A stretch of DNA of 64,000 nt from positions 206,879-270,878 of the forward strand of contig NZ_RJLQ01000001.1 of NCBI RefSeq assembly GCF_003833015.1, given 5' to 3'. The position numbers were made by a program, and so were the translations under genes. The stretch comes from Clostridium sp. E02. GTDB taxonomy: Bacteria; Bacillota; Clostridia; Lachnospirales; Lachnospiraceae. Shown in pieces: positions 9,051-17,773 of this stretch. Under the pieces are notes generated by a model. It was not told the DNA's origin. It saw only the letters and a list, made by a program, of their open reading frames with translations, and made no database searches. How positions within the stretch are numbered: the first letter of the stretch is position 1; each line of letters begins with the position of its first letter.

Positions 9051-9285
9051 ATTGTTTCCACATCTCTAAATTATCTAGACTCAAACTATTTTCCCGTGTG
9101 TCATATCTGAATGCTTCTTTAACAATGGATCTTTTCTTGCTGTTGCTTAATTTTTTGTTTTTGGTGTAACGAATTGCCTCTTAAGCGGATCTATATAGGA
9201 ACAGGTTAAGGGGGGGATTCCATTGATTGATTATAATTAACAGTAAAGAGCATTCTATAATGATCAAAGAAAGTGAGGTATTATT

Positions 9286-9585
9286 ATGTTTCGTAAAATT
9301 CCAAAACGATTGTCGGCCATAAGTCTGGTAGTTATAACAGGGGTGTTCCTATGCGGATTCGCATATGCAAAGGCAAATCCTGATTCTCTGCAATTTACAG
9401 GCAAAAACAATACAGAAGTCACTGTATTTACAGATACGAAGGAGCTTATGCAAAGTGATTTGGAGATAGACCATCAAAATCAAAGTTACGAAATCGGTCA
9501 GGTTATTGTATCCAATGGTGTAAAAGAAATCGTGTTTGCCATAGGTACAGATGGGTCCTATATAACGATTCCGGCATCTGAATAA
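9286..9585 (+). CDS. Small exported protein of unknown function
   Basis: Not recognised. 99 residues from ATG 9286, preceded by AAAGTGAGG at normal spacing. The signal peptide is RLSAISLVVITGVFLCGFAYA, followed by a ~70-residue soluble part rich in beta-branched residues (NNTEVTVFTDTKEL; YEIGQVIVSNGVKEIVFAI) with no Cys after the signal. It lies just upstream of an ECF sigma/anti-sigma pair but ends in its own hairpin. The 230 bases before it contain no recognised gene on the plus strand. Confidence 0.65.
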   Translation: MFRKIPKRLSAISLVVITGVFLCGFAYAKANPDSLQFTGKNNTEVTVFTDTKELMQSDLEIDHQNQSYEIGQVIVSNGVKEIVFAIGTDGSYITIPASE

Positions 9586-9590
9586 CTTGT

Positions 9591-9622
9591 AGGCAGATGC
9601 GCATTGATATGCACGTCTGCCT
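9591..9622 (+). terminator. Hairpin terminator after the 99-residue exported protein
   Basis: AGGCAGATGCGCA (9591-9603) pairs with TGCACGTCTGCCT (9610-9622) with two G:U pairs and a 6-base loop; TATTAAAAG follows. Stem strength is high, the T tract short. Confidence 0.65.
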
Positions 9623-9734
9623 TATTAAAAGAACAGTAGAACATACAATAATCTCCAAACATTATATAATCTTTGGCAATTATGTTCTGCGCAAGCTGAT
9701 TTGAAATAAATATCTGCTCAGGAGGTGATTGTGT

Positions 9735-10211
9735 GTGGAAATGGATGGGATTTACAAAGAGCATTCAGCCTTAATATTTAAATATTTATTTTCACTCTCT
9801 CTAAATGCTCATACAGCGGAAGAATTGACACAAGAGACTTTTTATCGTGCCATGCTATCCATAGATACATATAATGGAAACTGCAAAATGTCTACATGGC
9901 TCTGCCAGATTGCAAAGCACCTATGGTATCAGGAATTGGACAAAAACCGACGGAGGAAAACGGAACCACTGGATGAATCGTTTCCGGGTGATTCAAAATC
10001 GGTTGAAGCTACGGTATTGGATAAGCTGGATAAGATGTCAATTTACCGTATGCTTCATAATCTGCCCGACCCTATGAGAGAGGTTATGTATCTGCGGCTT
10101 TCAGGAGAACTTAGTTTTAGGGAGATTGGTGAACTTTTAAATCAATCAGAGACATGGGCACGGGTGACCTTTTATCGAGGTAAGAAAAAATTAATGGAGG
10201 GAATGGAATGA
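9735..10211 (+). CDS. ECF-family RNA polymerase sigma factor
   Basis: Region 2 is seen in EELTQETFYRAMLSIDTYNGNCKMSTWLCQIAKHLWYQELDK (read in parts) and region 4 in LPDPMREVMYLRLSGELSFREIGELLNQSETWARVTFYRGKKKL, a helix-turn-helix for the -35 element. About 158 residues, normal for ECF sigma factors. GGAGGTG at 9721-9727 favours GTG 9735 (or ATG 9741) over the upstream TTG 9729. The end overlaps the next gene by ATGA, so the two are translationally coupled. It should direct transcription in response to an envelope signal sensed through its partner. Confidence 0.9.
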   Translation: MEMDGIYKEHSALIFKYLFSLSLNAHTAEELTQETFYRAMLSIDTYNGNCKMSTWLCQIAKHLWYQELDKNRRRKTEPLDESFPGDSKSVEATVLDKLDKMSIYRMLHNLPDPMREVMYLRLSGELSFREIGELLNQSETWARVTFYRGKKKLMEGME

Positions 10212-11170
10212 AAAATACATTAAATTGTAATATCGTTCAGGATATGCTCCCAATGTATGCGGAAGGGCTGACCAGTGAAGAAAGTAATATTGCGATCCAA
10301 CAGCATTTGGAGCAGTGCGAAGATTGCAGAAAATGCCTAGAAAATTTACAAAAGCCAATAGTCGGACCAACCGTACCCAAAATGGAAATAGACTATATGC
10401 GAAAAGTTAAAAAATCCTTTAAACGGAGAACTTACATTTTAGCTGGCGTTATTGCTGTTTTTTGTGTTATATTACTTGGTATTTTTCTCCGCTTATTTAT
10501 AATTGGTACCCCCCTGTTTCTTGGAGATGCGCCTATTAATTTTGAATGGAATTACGATGCCGACAGTAAAGTTTATACGATCCATGGAGCCTTGGAACAG
10601 GAAAACTCCAGTGTCAGAATTAAAATCTACGAGGACAAACACGACAATCAAATAAAATTTAAAATATATGAGATTTTGCCCTCTATCTTCTTTTCCAGTA
10701 ATCAATTTTCGGCTAACATTCCATGGAATAGAGAATCAAATATTGTTTGGCAAGGAAAAAATAATCAGCAAATAATTACAAGTCCCCAATATTTGAACCT
10801 GTCTATTATCGAATTCCAAAATGGAGATTACCATAGCGTTGTAGATTTATATGATGAAAATGGAACATCCATGGTGAAAGATTTATACGATCATGCTGAG
10901 AAGGTTTCTGACAACAAACCAATGCCTTTTGATGAAAGAAAGTACAATCATTACTTGATTATCAACTTGCCACTTACAACCGACAGATTCACGACATGGA
11001 TTACAGACGATACTATATTGGAGGAACAAACATTGGATGAACGTATTTTTCTGTATCAGGAAGATGGGCAATATTATTTTTACAAGCAGGGACAATATTT
11101 GAGAAAGCTTTCTACAGAAGATATGAGTAAAATGCAGGATTATTTAAAAACGAAGGGAGTTGAATTTTAA
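10208..11170 (+). CDS. Anti-sigma factor with zinc-finger domain and one membrane helix
   Basis: The N-terminal zf-HC2-type domain (LNCNIVQDMLPMYAEGLTSEES, then HLEQCEDCRKC) matches cytoplasmic ZAS domains that hold a sigma factor inactive. One membrane helix follows at about residues 78-98 (YILAGVIAVFCVILLGIFL), then a ~220-residue outside domain that I do not recognise. Coupled to the sigma gene by an ATGA overlap, so it is very probably its partner. The downstream 100 bases are AT-rich and empty. Confidence 0.85.
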   Translation: MKNTLNCNIVQDMLPMYAEGLTSEESNIAIQQHLEQCEDCRKCLENLQKPIVGPTVPKMEIDYMRKVKKSFKRRTYILAGVIAVFCVILLGIFLRLFIIGTPLFLGDAPINFEWNYDADSKVYTIHGALEQENSSVRIKIYEDKHDNQIKFKIYEILPSIFFSSNQFSANIPWNRESNIVWQGKNNQQIITSPQYLNLSIIEFQNGDYHSVVDLYDENGTSMVKDLYDHAEKVSDNKPMPFDERKYNHYLIINLPLTTDRFTTWITDDTILEEQTLDERIFLYQEDGQYYFYKQGQYLRKLSTEDMSKMQDYLKTKGVEF

Positions 11171-11277
11171 AAGCTATGAGCTAATGTTATAATATTATAC
11201 AACAATAGAAGTAAAATTCAGTTACATTATAAGAGCAATGAAATTATAATTAAGAGAAAAGGATAGGCTATAGTTTT

Positions 11278-11583
11278 ATGAAAAATTCTAAAATGTTTAT
11301 CGTATACACTGGAATTAGTTTGGTTTCATTTTTAATAGGACTAAGTACATGGGTAAAGCTAATTAAGGGTGTTAAAATACAACATGAATATCTGTTCATA
11401 ATATTTGGGATAGTGGTATTGATTTCAATTACAAATATTTCTTCCTTTATTACTAGTTTATGTTTCAAACGTAAACTGTTAAATCTTAAAAATATGATAC
11501 CAATATTGTTTTTTTTAATCATAAACATTTTGTATATTTTTTATTGTTTAGCTATAATTCTTGTCAATTATCTGTTTTTTTAA
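11278..11583 (+). CDS. Small membrane protein, unknown
   Basis: Not recognised. 101 residues with three hydrophobic helices (FIVYTGISLVSFLIGLSTWV, YLFIIFGIVVLISITNI, MIPILFFLIINILYIFYCLAIIL). A weak purine-rich site (AAAAGG) lies 10-20 bases before ATG 11278. The AT-rich composition and lack of an obvious ribosome site make it the least certain gene in this part. It sits between the anti-sigma gene and the convergent pyrG. Confidence 0.5.
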   Translation: MKNSKMFIVYTGISLVSFLIGLSTWVKLIKGVKIQHEYLFIIFGIVVLISITNISSFITSLCFKRKLLNLKNMIPILFFLIINILYIFYCLAIILVNYLFF

Positions 11584-11667
11584 AGAAAGAAAAGCCGTAG
11601 AATTATTACTTAAGAGTTTCCATACGCATTGTCTGCAAAAAGATCTGATTGATCAGGAAATAAAAAT

Positions 11668-11701
11668 GGAGTCCGCCTCTAGGTGAAAGAGTGCGGACTC
11701 C
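11668..11701. terminator. Terminator for pyrG (minus strand), possibly bidirectional
   Basis: GGAGTCCGC at 11668-11676 pairs with GCGGACTCC at 11693-11701 across a 16-base loop. On the minus strand the stem is followed by CATTTTTATTT, a good termination tract; on the plus strand by GTAATTTTTG. Confidence 0.75.
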
Positions 11702-11728
11702 GTAATTTTTGAGAAAATATGTTCGATT

Positions 11729-13330
11729 TTACTTATGTTCAACAGCTGCCCGGATAAATTCCCGGAACAGGGGGTGGGGCCTGTTGGGTCTCGATTTAAA
11801 TTCCGGATGCGCCTGTGTCGCTATAAACCACGGATGAGAAGGAATTTCAACCATTTCTACAATTCTACCATCTGGTGATATTCCAGAAAGCTTCATTCCG
11901 CCCTTGGTCAAATCATCTCGATAATCATTGTTTACTTCATACCGGTGTCTGTGTCTTTCGTGGATTAGTTCTTCACCGTAGACTTCATATGATTTTGAGG
12001 ACTTGTCCAGTACACAGGGATAGGAGCCGAGACGGAGGGTGCCGCCGATATCTTCCACATCATTTTGATCCGGCATTAGATGAATCAATGGATGGGTAGT
12101 GTTTTCATCAAGCTCTACGGTATGTGCGTCAGAAAATCCAAGGACATTCCTTGCAAATTCGACAATCGCCATCTGCATTCCAAGACACAATCCAAGGAAT
12201 GGAAGGTTGTTTTCTCTTGCATAACGGATCGAGGAGATCTTACCTTCAATCCCACGGCTTCCAAAGCCACCAGGAACTAAAATTCCGTCAACATCATGAA
12301 AATATTCGGATGCATTCTCATCCGTAACAAGTTCAGAATCAATCCATTTAATATGCACATCCGCACGATTGAATACACCGCCGTGCTTTAAGGATTCCAC
12401 GACAGAGATATATGCGTCGTGCAGCTGGATGTATTTCCCTACAAGAGCAATGGTAACTTCTTTTTCCGGATGCTTCCAGTTCTCAATCATTGCGGTCCAA
12501 TCAGTCAAATCCGGATCTGGGCAAGGAAGGTTTAGACTTTCACAAGCGACTTGAGCAAGATTCTGGTTCTCCATAATAAGAGGGAGTTCATATAGTACTT
12601 CCACGTCCAGATTTTCTACAACATGGGTTTGGGGAACATTACAGAATTGTGCGATTTTGTTTCGAATTCCGTCATCAAGGGGCAGTTCGGAACGACATAC
12701 GATGATGTCGGGCTGGATTCCCATTCCCTGTAAGTCCTTTACACTGGATTGGGTAGGTTTTGTTTTCAACTCGCCAGAAGCTTTTAGATAGGGAACTAAG
12801 GTCACATGGATTAAAATCGCATTCTCGTGACCTACGTCATGCTGGAATTGTCGAATTGCTTCTAAGAAAGGCTGGCTTTCAATATCGCCGACCGTTCCGC
12901 CTACTTCTATGATTGCGATCTCAGTTTCGGAGGATTGGTGATTTTGGTGGAAACGGCTTTTGATTTCGTCCGTAACATGAGGGATTACCTGAACGGTTCC
13001 TCCTCCGAAATCTCCGCGGCGTTCACGGGTCAGTACGTTCCAATAAACTTTACCAGTTGTAACATTGGAATACTTCGTCAGGCTTTCGTCAATAAACCGT
13101 TCGTAATGACCGAGATCTAAGTCTGTCTCTACTCCATCTTCCGTAACGAATACTTCTCCATGCTGTACTGGATTCATGGTACCGGGATCAATGTTGATGT
13201 ATGGATCAAATTTCTGCATGGTGACGTTGTAGCCTCTGGCCTTTAACAACCGTCCTAGGGATGCTGCGGTAATACCTTTGCCGAGTCCGGACACAACCCC
13301 TCCGGTGACAAATACGTATTTCACTGACAT
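11729..13330 (-). CDS. pyrG: CTP synthase PyrG
   Basis: Makes CTP from UTP, ATP and glutamine. The N-terminal synthetase domain begins [24 protein letters not shown], and the C-terminal glutamine amidotransferase has the catalytic Cys in [12 protein letters not shown] and the His/Glu in [11 protein letters not shown]. 533 residues from ATG 13330, which is preceded on the minus strand by AAGGAGG at good spacing; the frame continues upstream to 13372, but that extension is not homologous-looking. Monocistronic with its own terminator. Confidence 0.96.
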   Translation of the reverse strand: MSVKYVFVTGGVVSGLGKGITAASLGRLLKARGYNVTMQKFDPYINIDPGTMNPVQHGEVFVTEDGVETDLDLGHYERFIDESLTKYSNVTTGKVYWNVLTRERRGDFGGGTVQVIPHVTDEIKSRFHQNHQSSETEIAIIEVGGTVGDIESQPFLEAIRQFQHDVGHENAILIHVTLVPYLKASGELKTKPTQSSVKDLQGMGIQPDIIVCRSELPLDDGIRNKIAQFCNVPQTHVVENLDVEVLYELPLIMENQNLAQVACESLNLPCPDPDLTDWTAMIENWKHPEKEVTIALVGKYIQLHDAYISVVESLKHGGVFNRADVHIKWIDSELVTDENASEYFHDVDGILVPGGFGSRGIEGKISSIRYARENNLPFLGLCLGMQMAIVEFARNVLGFSDAHTVELDENTTHPLIHLMPDQNDVEDIGGTLRLGSYPCVLDKSSKSYEVYGEELIHERHRHRYEVNNDYRDDLTKGGMKLSGISPDGRIVEMVEIPSHPWFIATQAHPEFKSRPNRPHPLFREFIRAAVEHK

Positions 13331-13582
13331 AACAGTGTAACCTCCTTCTGTGATGGTATGGGATATAATCAAAAAAATTATTATACGTCTTTTTCGGAAA
13401 AAAATCTAGTGAAAATGAAAAAAACTTAGAATCTAAAGTATTGAATGACCTTTGGTTAATGTGTCCATATTTTATCGAAAAGATTATAAAAATACAACAA
13501 AAAAACGGAGAAAAAGGAATGGTTTGTTGTTTGTGTATTGAAAATACAATAATAGTATGATAATATAGTATATGTTGCACAA

Positions 13583-13596
13583 TGTAAGCGCTTACA
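13583..13596. promoter_or_regulatory. cre-like catabolite control site upstream of the pectinolytic gene
   Basis: TGTAAGCGCTTACA is a perfect 14-base palindrome matching the CcpA cre consensus (TGWAARCGYTWNCW). It lies just downstream of a likely promoter (TTGAAA at 13537-13542 with several AT-rich -10 candidates at 13555-13569) and about 100 bases before the GTG start, a position typical of repression by roadblock. The rest of 13331-13680 is AT-rich and holds no gene. Confidence 0.75.
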
Positions 13597-13697
13597 TAGA
13601 CAACGGAGGGAATTTAATTCCTGAAAACCATTTTAATATTTGGAACATACCTAGGTATCTTTCAAATTAACAATGATGTATGAATAAGGAGGAGTCA

Positions 13698-16600
13698 GTG
13701 AAAATAAGAAACTTAGCAAAGACATTGGCTGTTTGTTGCTTTTGTGGGTTCTCGTTAACAGCAGCCTTTGGCACCGCAAAAGCGGAGGTGACACAGATAA
13801 AAGACAATCATCCATGGTCGTTTACATATTTTGGAACATCCACCAGTGAACGTGTGAATACGATAAAAGATGGGTCTTCCATCGAACATGGAGTGAGTCT
13901 GACATCATGTAATGCAAAGAGCGATGGTAGTATTGATAAAAAAGGTGGAAAGTTTGTTGCTACCGACGGGTATGATGGAGTGTCCTATTACTATACCGAA
14001 ATTGACCCGGAACAAGAAAATTTTTACTTAAAAGCAGATATAACGGTTGATTATATGAATCCCTCACCAGATGGACAGGAAGGGGTTGCATTGCTTGCCA
14101 GAGATTGTCTTGGGGAGGACAAGGTAAGCGAAAAGCCATTTTACTCAAATTCTATGGCAGCAATCGGTACCAAACTTAGTTATCAAAACGAAGACGGTGA
14201 AAAAGTAACGTTAAAAGATGGATTGGGATTTCGATTCTTTTCCGGCATCAAATCGTCGGATACTGCTCCTAAGAAGGGGAGTTTTGCAGTTCGTGCTGGG
14301 GTACTTGCCCCATCCGAAATAATAAAATCTGGTAAGACTTATACGATGATTTTAAAACGAACCAATACTGGATATCATGCAGCCTTTACCAATGCAAATG
14401 GAGAAACGACAGAAGAGGTCTATTATTTAGATGGGGAGCCAGATCCACTTTGCGAAATTGATAAAGATCATATTTACGTTGGACTGGCAGTGGCTAGAGG
14501 CGTGAATGCTACGTTTACAAATATAGAATACTCCGTCACGGATCGTAAGACAGATCCTCCGGCTCAGCCCCATCCGATCACGTATGTGGAACCGGATTAT
14601 CAGATTACATCTTCAAACACCACGGCAACGGAACAATATAATATGGTGTTTCAGGCAAATGCAGACGGTGTTGCAACGCCAAAATGCAACGGATTGTCTA
14701 TGGGGTCCATTCAAGTAAAAGCTGGTAAGGAGATGGTACAGCCTCTTTATTTGCAGGAGGGTGATAATCAGTTAACTGTAGTATTTACACCAATCGCATC
14801 CTATGAACCAGCGCCCTATACCAAGTTAAAATCCTATGTCACCCAGTGGATAACAAAGACGGTAACTAGAAAGTCATATGACGGCGATGTGATCTATGTT
14901 TCCAGAGATGGGACTACAGAAGGAGAGGGAACCAGCCAGTCGCCGCTCTCTATAACAGAAGCAGTCAAATATGCGTCCCCAGGACAAAGCATTTATCTGG
15001 AACCTGGAGTTTATCCATTGTCTGGTCTTTTAATTGAAAGAGGAATTGATGGAAAAAAAGATCAGATGATTACCCTAGAGACCGATCCTGAAAAAGAAGG
15101 CAGAGCGGTATTTGATTTTGAAGGACAGGGCGAGGGAATGCAGCTTTGGGGAAGTTTCTGGCATTTAAAAAACATTGACGTAACTAGAACCAAAGACTTA
15201 AAAGCAGGGCTTTTAGTCGCGGGAAACAATAATGTGATCGAACTGGTTCAGGCTTACGAGAATGGGAACACTGGAATACAAGTCAGCGGAACTTCCAATG
15301 AGACATTTGAAAAATGGCCTTCCAATAATCAGATCTTAAATTGTACATCTTATAATAATTCCGATGCTGCAATGGAAGATGCAGATGGATTTGCCGCCAA
15401 GTTAACCTGTGGCGAAGGAAATGTATTTGATGGATGCATTGCGTATCAGAATGCAGACGATGGCTGGGATTTCTTTGCCAAGGTAGGGAGTGGGTCAATC
15501 GGAGCGGTAACCATCAAAAACTGTGTTGCCTACCAGAATGGTTATATCAAAAAAGATGGACAGCTCATAGAGGCGGGCAATGGAAATGGATTTAAGATGG
15601 GCGGATCAGGTCTTTCCGGACATCATGTGCTAATCAATAGCATTTCCTATGAAAATAAAGCCAAAGGAATTGATTCCAACTCTTGTCCAGATGTGGAAGT
15701 GTATCGATCCATTTCTTATAATAATAAAGGTTCCAATGTAGCACTTTATAGCAACAAGGGAATCCCGACCGCTTTTCGTGCAGATGGTGTGATTTCTTAT
15801 CGGGATAAGTATCTTAACGTAGCGGAACGGATTGAACTTAGTGGGCAGGAAGAAGGAGACATTTTTACGGAAAACAACTATTTTTATAAAAATGACAAAT
15901 CTGCAAACCGTCTGGGCGAAATTATCACCCCAAATATGTTTGAGAGTCTGGATACGGGAAAAGTACCACAAAGATTGGAGGACGGTTCGATTGATATGAA
16001 AGGTCTTCTTGCATTGACAGCTGCTGCGCCAAAGTACGCAGGAGCAAGAAAAGGAGGAACCCCGGTTCGCCCTGTGGTATGGGTGGTAGGGGATTCTACA
16101 GTCAGCTCTTTCCAGGATGATTATTATTATCCAAGGTATGGCTGGGGAACTCAGCTTTACCGATATTTCAAAGATGTAAAAATTGAGAATCTTGCGATTT
16201 CAGGAACCAGCTCGTTGAGTTTTGCTTCCACAGATTCTTATAAAACCTTGCTGTCTGGGATGAAAGCGGGAGACTATCTGTTAATCGGCTTTGGCCATAA
16301 CGATGAGAAAACAGAAGCTGCCCGATACACCGATCCCACGGGTGGAATCGAAGAGGAAGGCTCCTTTCAAAATTCTCTGTATACAAGATATATTAAAAAA
16401 GCACAAGAAGCAGGAGCAACTCCAATTCTTTGTACTCCAATTGTCAGAAGGAATAAGAACAACCAATATGAGGGTCAAAGTGGACACAGGACTCAAACCC
16501 AGATCACCGATAAGGGAACCTATCCTGGGGGCGATTATGCCCAGTCGATTCGCGAGTTAGGAACGACTAGTGGAGTAACGATACTAGATCTGACGAAAAG

Positions 16601-17528
16601 AACCAAAGAGATCTACGAACAACTGGGTGCAGAAGGAGTAAAGAACCGACATGCATGGACCTCATCCAAAGAAATCAGTATCGACGATACTCATACAAAT
16701 TTATACGGAGCAGCATGCAACGCATGGATCATCGCAGACGAGGTGGAAAAAAGCAACAATCCATTCAAGACGTGTGTAAAACCTGGCATTGTATCCCCTT
16801 CACCTGATCTTTTGGTCGTAAATCCAGATTATAAGGAAAGACAGTATGTAAGACCTTCGGGAGTCAGTGCGGTATGGCCGATGGCCGGTGCCTTTAAAGG
16901 AACTGTATTTGGTAATATTGGTGGAGCGGAGAAGATTAATCAAGGCAATTTCACACTAGAGCCAGAGGATACCGGTGCCATACATATGCGGGCAGGTGTC
17001 TTTACATCCAAAGACGAAGGAAAAGGAATTGGAAAAATTTCCACTCCAAACGAGGGCGTTGCCATGTATTATCAGGAGATTCCTGCAACCAGAAATTTCA
17101 CCTTAACTGCGGATGTTAAGATTAATAAACTGGTTCCCAATAATCAGGTTTCCTTTGGACTCATGGTAAGAGATGATATTTATCTTGATACATCTGCAGA
17201 TGAGACATTGGGGGATTATGTTGCAGCAGGCCCTCTGAGACTGGCTTCTACCGAACAAACAAACTCCTTTGCAAGAAAAAATGGAGTTTTGACAAAAGGT
17301 GGAACTTGTACGAAGACATATGGAATCGGGGATACGCTTACAGTTACCATTAAAAAAACAAACGATGGGTATACATGTACCTATGGTGAGAACGAACCGA
17401 TTTCTGCTGGATTTGATTTTAAATTAACTGCCGTAGAGTCCGAATATGTTTACGCTGGGATGTTTGTATCCCGCAATGCGGATGTGACATTTACCAATGT
17501 AAAGCTTAAATTAGATGGTGAAAAGTAA
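13698..17528 (+). CDS. Secreted multidomain pectinolytic enzyme: beta-helix pectate lyase-like domain plus GDSL/CE12-like esterase
   Basis: About 1276 residues from GTG 13698, chosen because AAGGAGG lies at 13687-13693; an ATG at 13680 lacks a ribosome site. Signal peptide LAKTLAVCCFCGFSLTAAFGTAKA. Order: a jelly-roll-like domain (~40-280); a linker; a right-handed beta-helix (~400-700) beginning VIYVSRDGTTEGEGTSQSPL and running through repeats of NxxxxGIQV/CxAYQN type, like PL9 pectate lyases; a GDSL/SGNH esterase (~790-1030) with VVGDSTVSSF, IGFGHNDEKT and DDTHTNLYGA, as in rhamnogalacturonan acetylesterases; and a C-terminal domain (~1060-1276) resembling the first one. It likely cleaves and deacetylates pectin outside the cell. 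The cre site suggests sugar repression. Confidence 0.85.
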   Translation: MKIRNLAKTLAVCCFCGFSLTAAFGTAKAEVTQIKDNHPWSFTYFGTSTSERVNTIKDGSSIEHGVSLTSCNAKSDGSIDKKGGKFVATDGYDGVSYYYTEIDPEQENFYLKADITVDYMNPSPDGQEGVALLARDCLGEDKVSEKPFYSNSMAAIGTKLSYQNEDGEKVTLKDGLGFRFFSGIKSSDTAPKKGSFAVRAGVLAPSEIIKSGKTYTMILKRTNTGYHAAFTNANGETTEEVYYLDGEPDPLCEIDKDHIYVGLAVARGVNATFTNIEYSVTDRKTDPPAQPHPITYVEPDYQITSSNTTATEQYNMVFQANADGVATPKCNGLSMGSIQVKAGKEMVQPLYLQEGDNQLTVVFTPIASYEPAPYTKLKSYVTQWITKTVTRKSYDGDVIYVSRDGTTEGEGTSQSPLSITEAVKYASPGQSIYLEPGVYPLSGLLIERGIDGKKDQMITLETDPEKEGRAVFDFEGQGEGMQLWGSFWHLKNIDVTRTKDLKAGLLVAGNNNVIELVQAYENGNTGIQVSGTSNETFEKWPSNNQILNCTSYNNSDAAMEDADGFAAKLTCGEGNVFDGCIAYQNADDGWDFFAKVGSGSIGAVTIKNCVAYQNGYIKKDGQLIEAGNGNGFKMGGSGLSGHHVLINSISYENKAKGIDSNSCPDVEVYRSISYNNKGSNVALYSNKGIPTAFRADGVISYRDKYLNVAERIELSGQEEGDIFTENNYFYKNDKSANRLGEIITPNMFESLDTGKVPQRLEDGSIDMKGLLALTAAAPKYAGARKGGTPVRPVVWVVGDSTVSSFQDDYYYPRYGWGTQLYRYFKDVKIENLAISGTSSLSFASTDSYKTLLSGMKAGDYLLIGFGHNDEKTEAARYTDPTGGIEEEGSFQNSLYTRYIKKAQEAGATPILCTPIVRRNKNNQYEGQSGHRTQTQITDKGTYPGGDYAQSIRELGTTSGVTILDLTKRTKEIYEQLGAEGVKNRHAWTSSKEISIDDTHTNLYGAACNAWIIADEVEKSNNPFKTCVKPGIVSPSPDLLVVNPDYKERQYVRPSGVSAVWPMAGAFKGTVFGNIGGAEKINQGNFTLEPEDTGAIHMRAGVFTSKDEGKGIGKISTPNEGVAMYYQEIPATRNFTLTADVKINKLVPNNQVSFGLMVRDDIYLDTSADETLGDYVAAGPLRLASTEQTNSFARKNGVLTKGGTCTKTYGIGDTLTVTIKKTNDGYTCTYGENEPISAGFDFKLTAVESEYVYAGMFVSRNADVTFTNVKLKLDGEK

Positions 17529-17552
17529 AAAATAGAAAATAGAAAATAGAAC

Positions 17553-17591
17553 AAAAGCGTCAGGTGAGCCTTCCGACTTTCCTGACGTTTT
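17553..17591 (+). terminator. Terminator of the pectinolytic gene
   Basis: AAAAGCGTCAGG (17553-17564) faces CCTGACGTTTT (17581-17591) with one bulge, followed by further T/A-rich sequence. Confidence 0.7.
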
Positions 17592-17693
17592 AAAAATGTC
17601 TAAAAAATGCTGCCTCTAAAGACCGATGTGAAAATTTCACAACTGTGAAATAAAACCAGACCATCTGTTTATAAGGATTTTATAATTCTTTTC

Positions 17694-17722
17694 TTGATTT
17701 ATGGGGAGACTGACACTATAAT
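17694..17722 (+). promoter_or_regulatory. Predicted sigma-A promoter of ftsH
   Basis: TTGATT (17694-17699), 17-base spacer, TATAAT (17717-17722); about 50 bases before the ftsH start. Confidence 0.7.
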
Positions 17723-17773
17723 GATAGAGGTATAGAATGGGTAGAAACTATCCGGATTGGAGAATTTACACAG

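Noticed and set aside
13331..13372. Longer PyrG start
   Set aside because: The family begins at the [15 protein letters not shown] sequence, and AAGGAGG fits ATG 13330.
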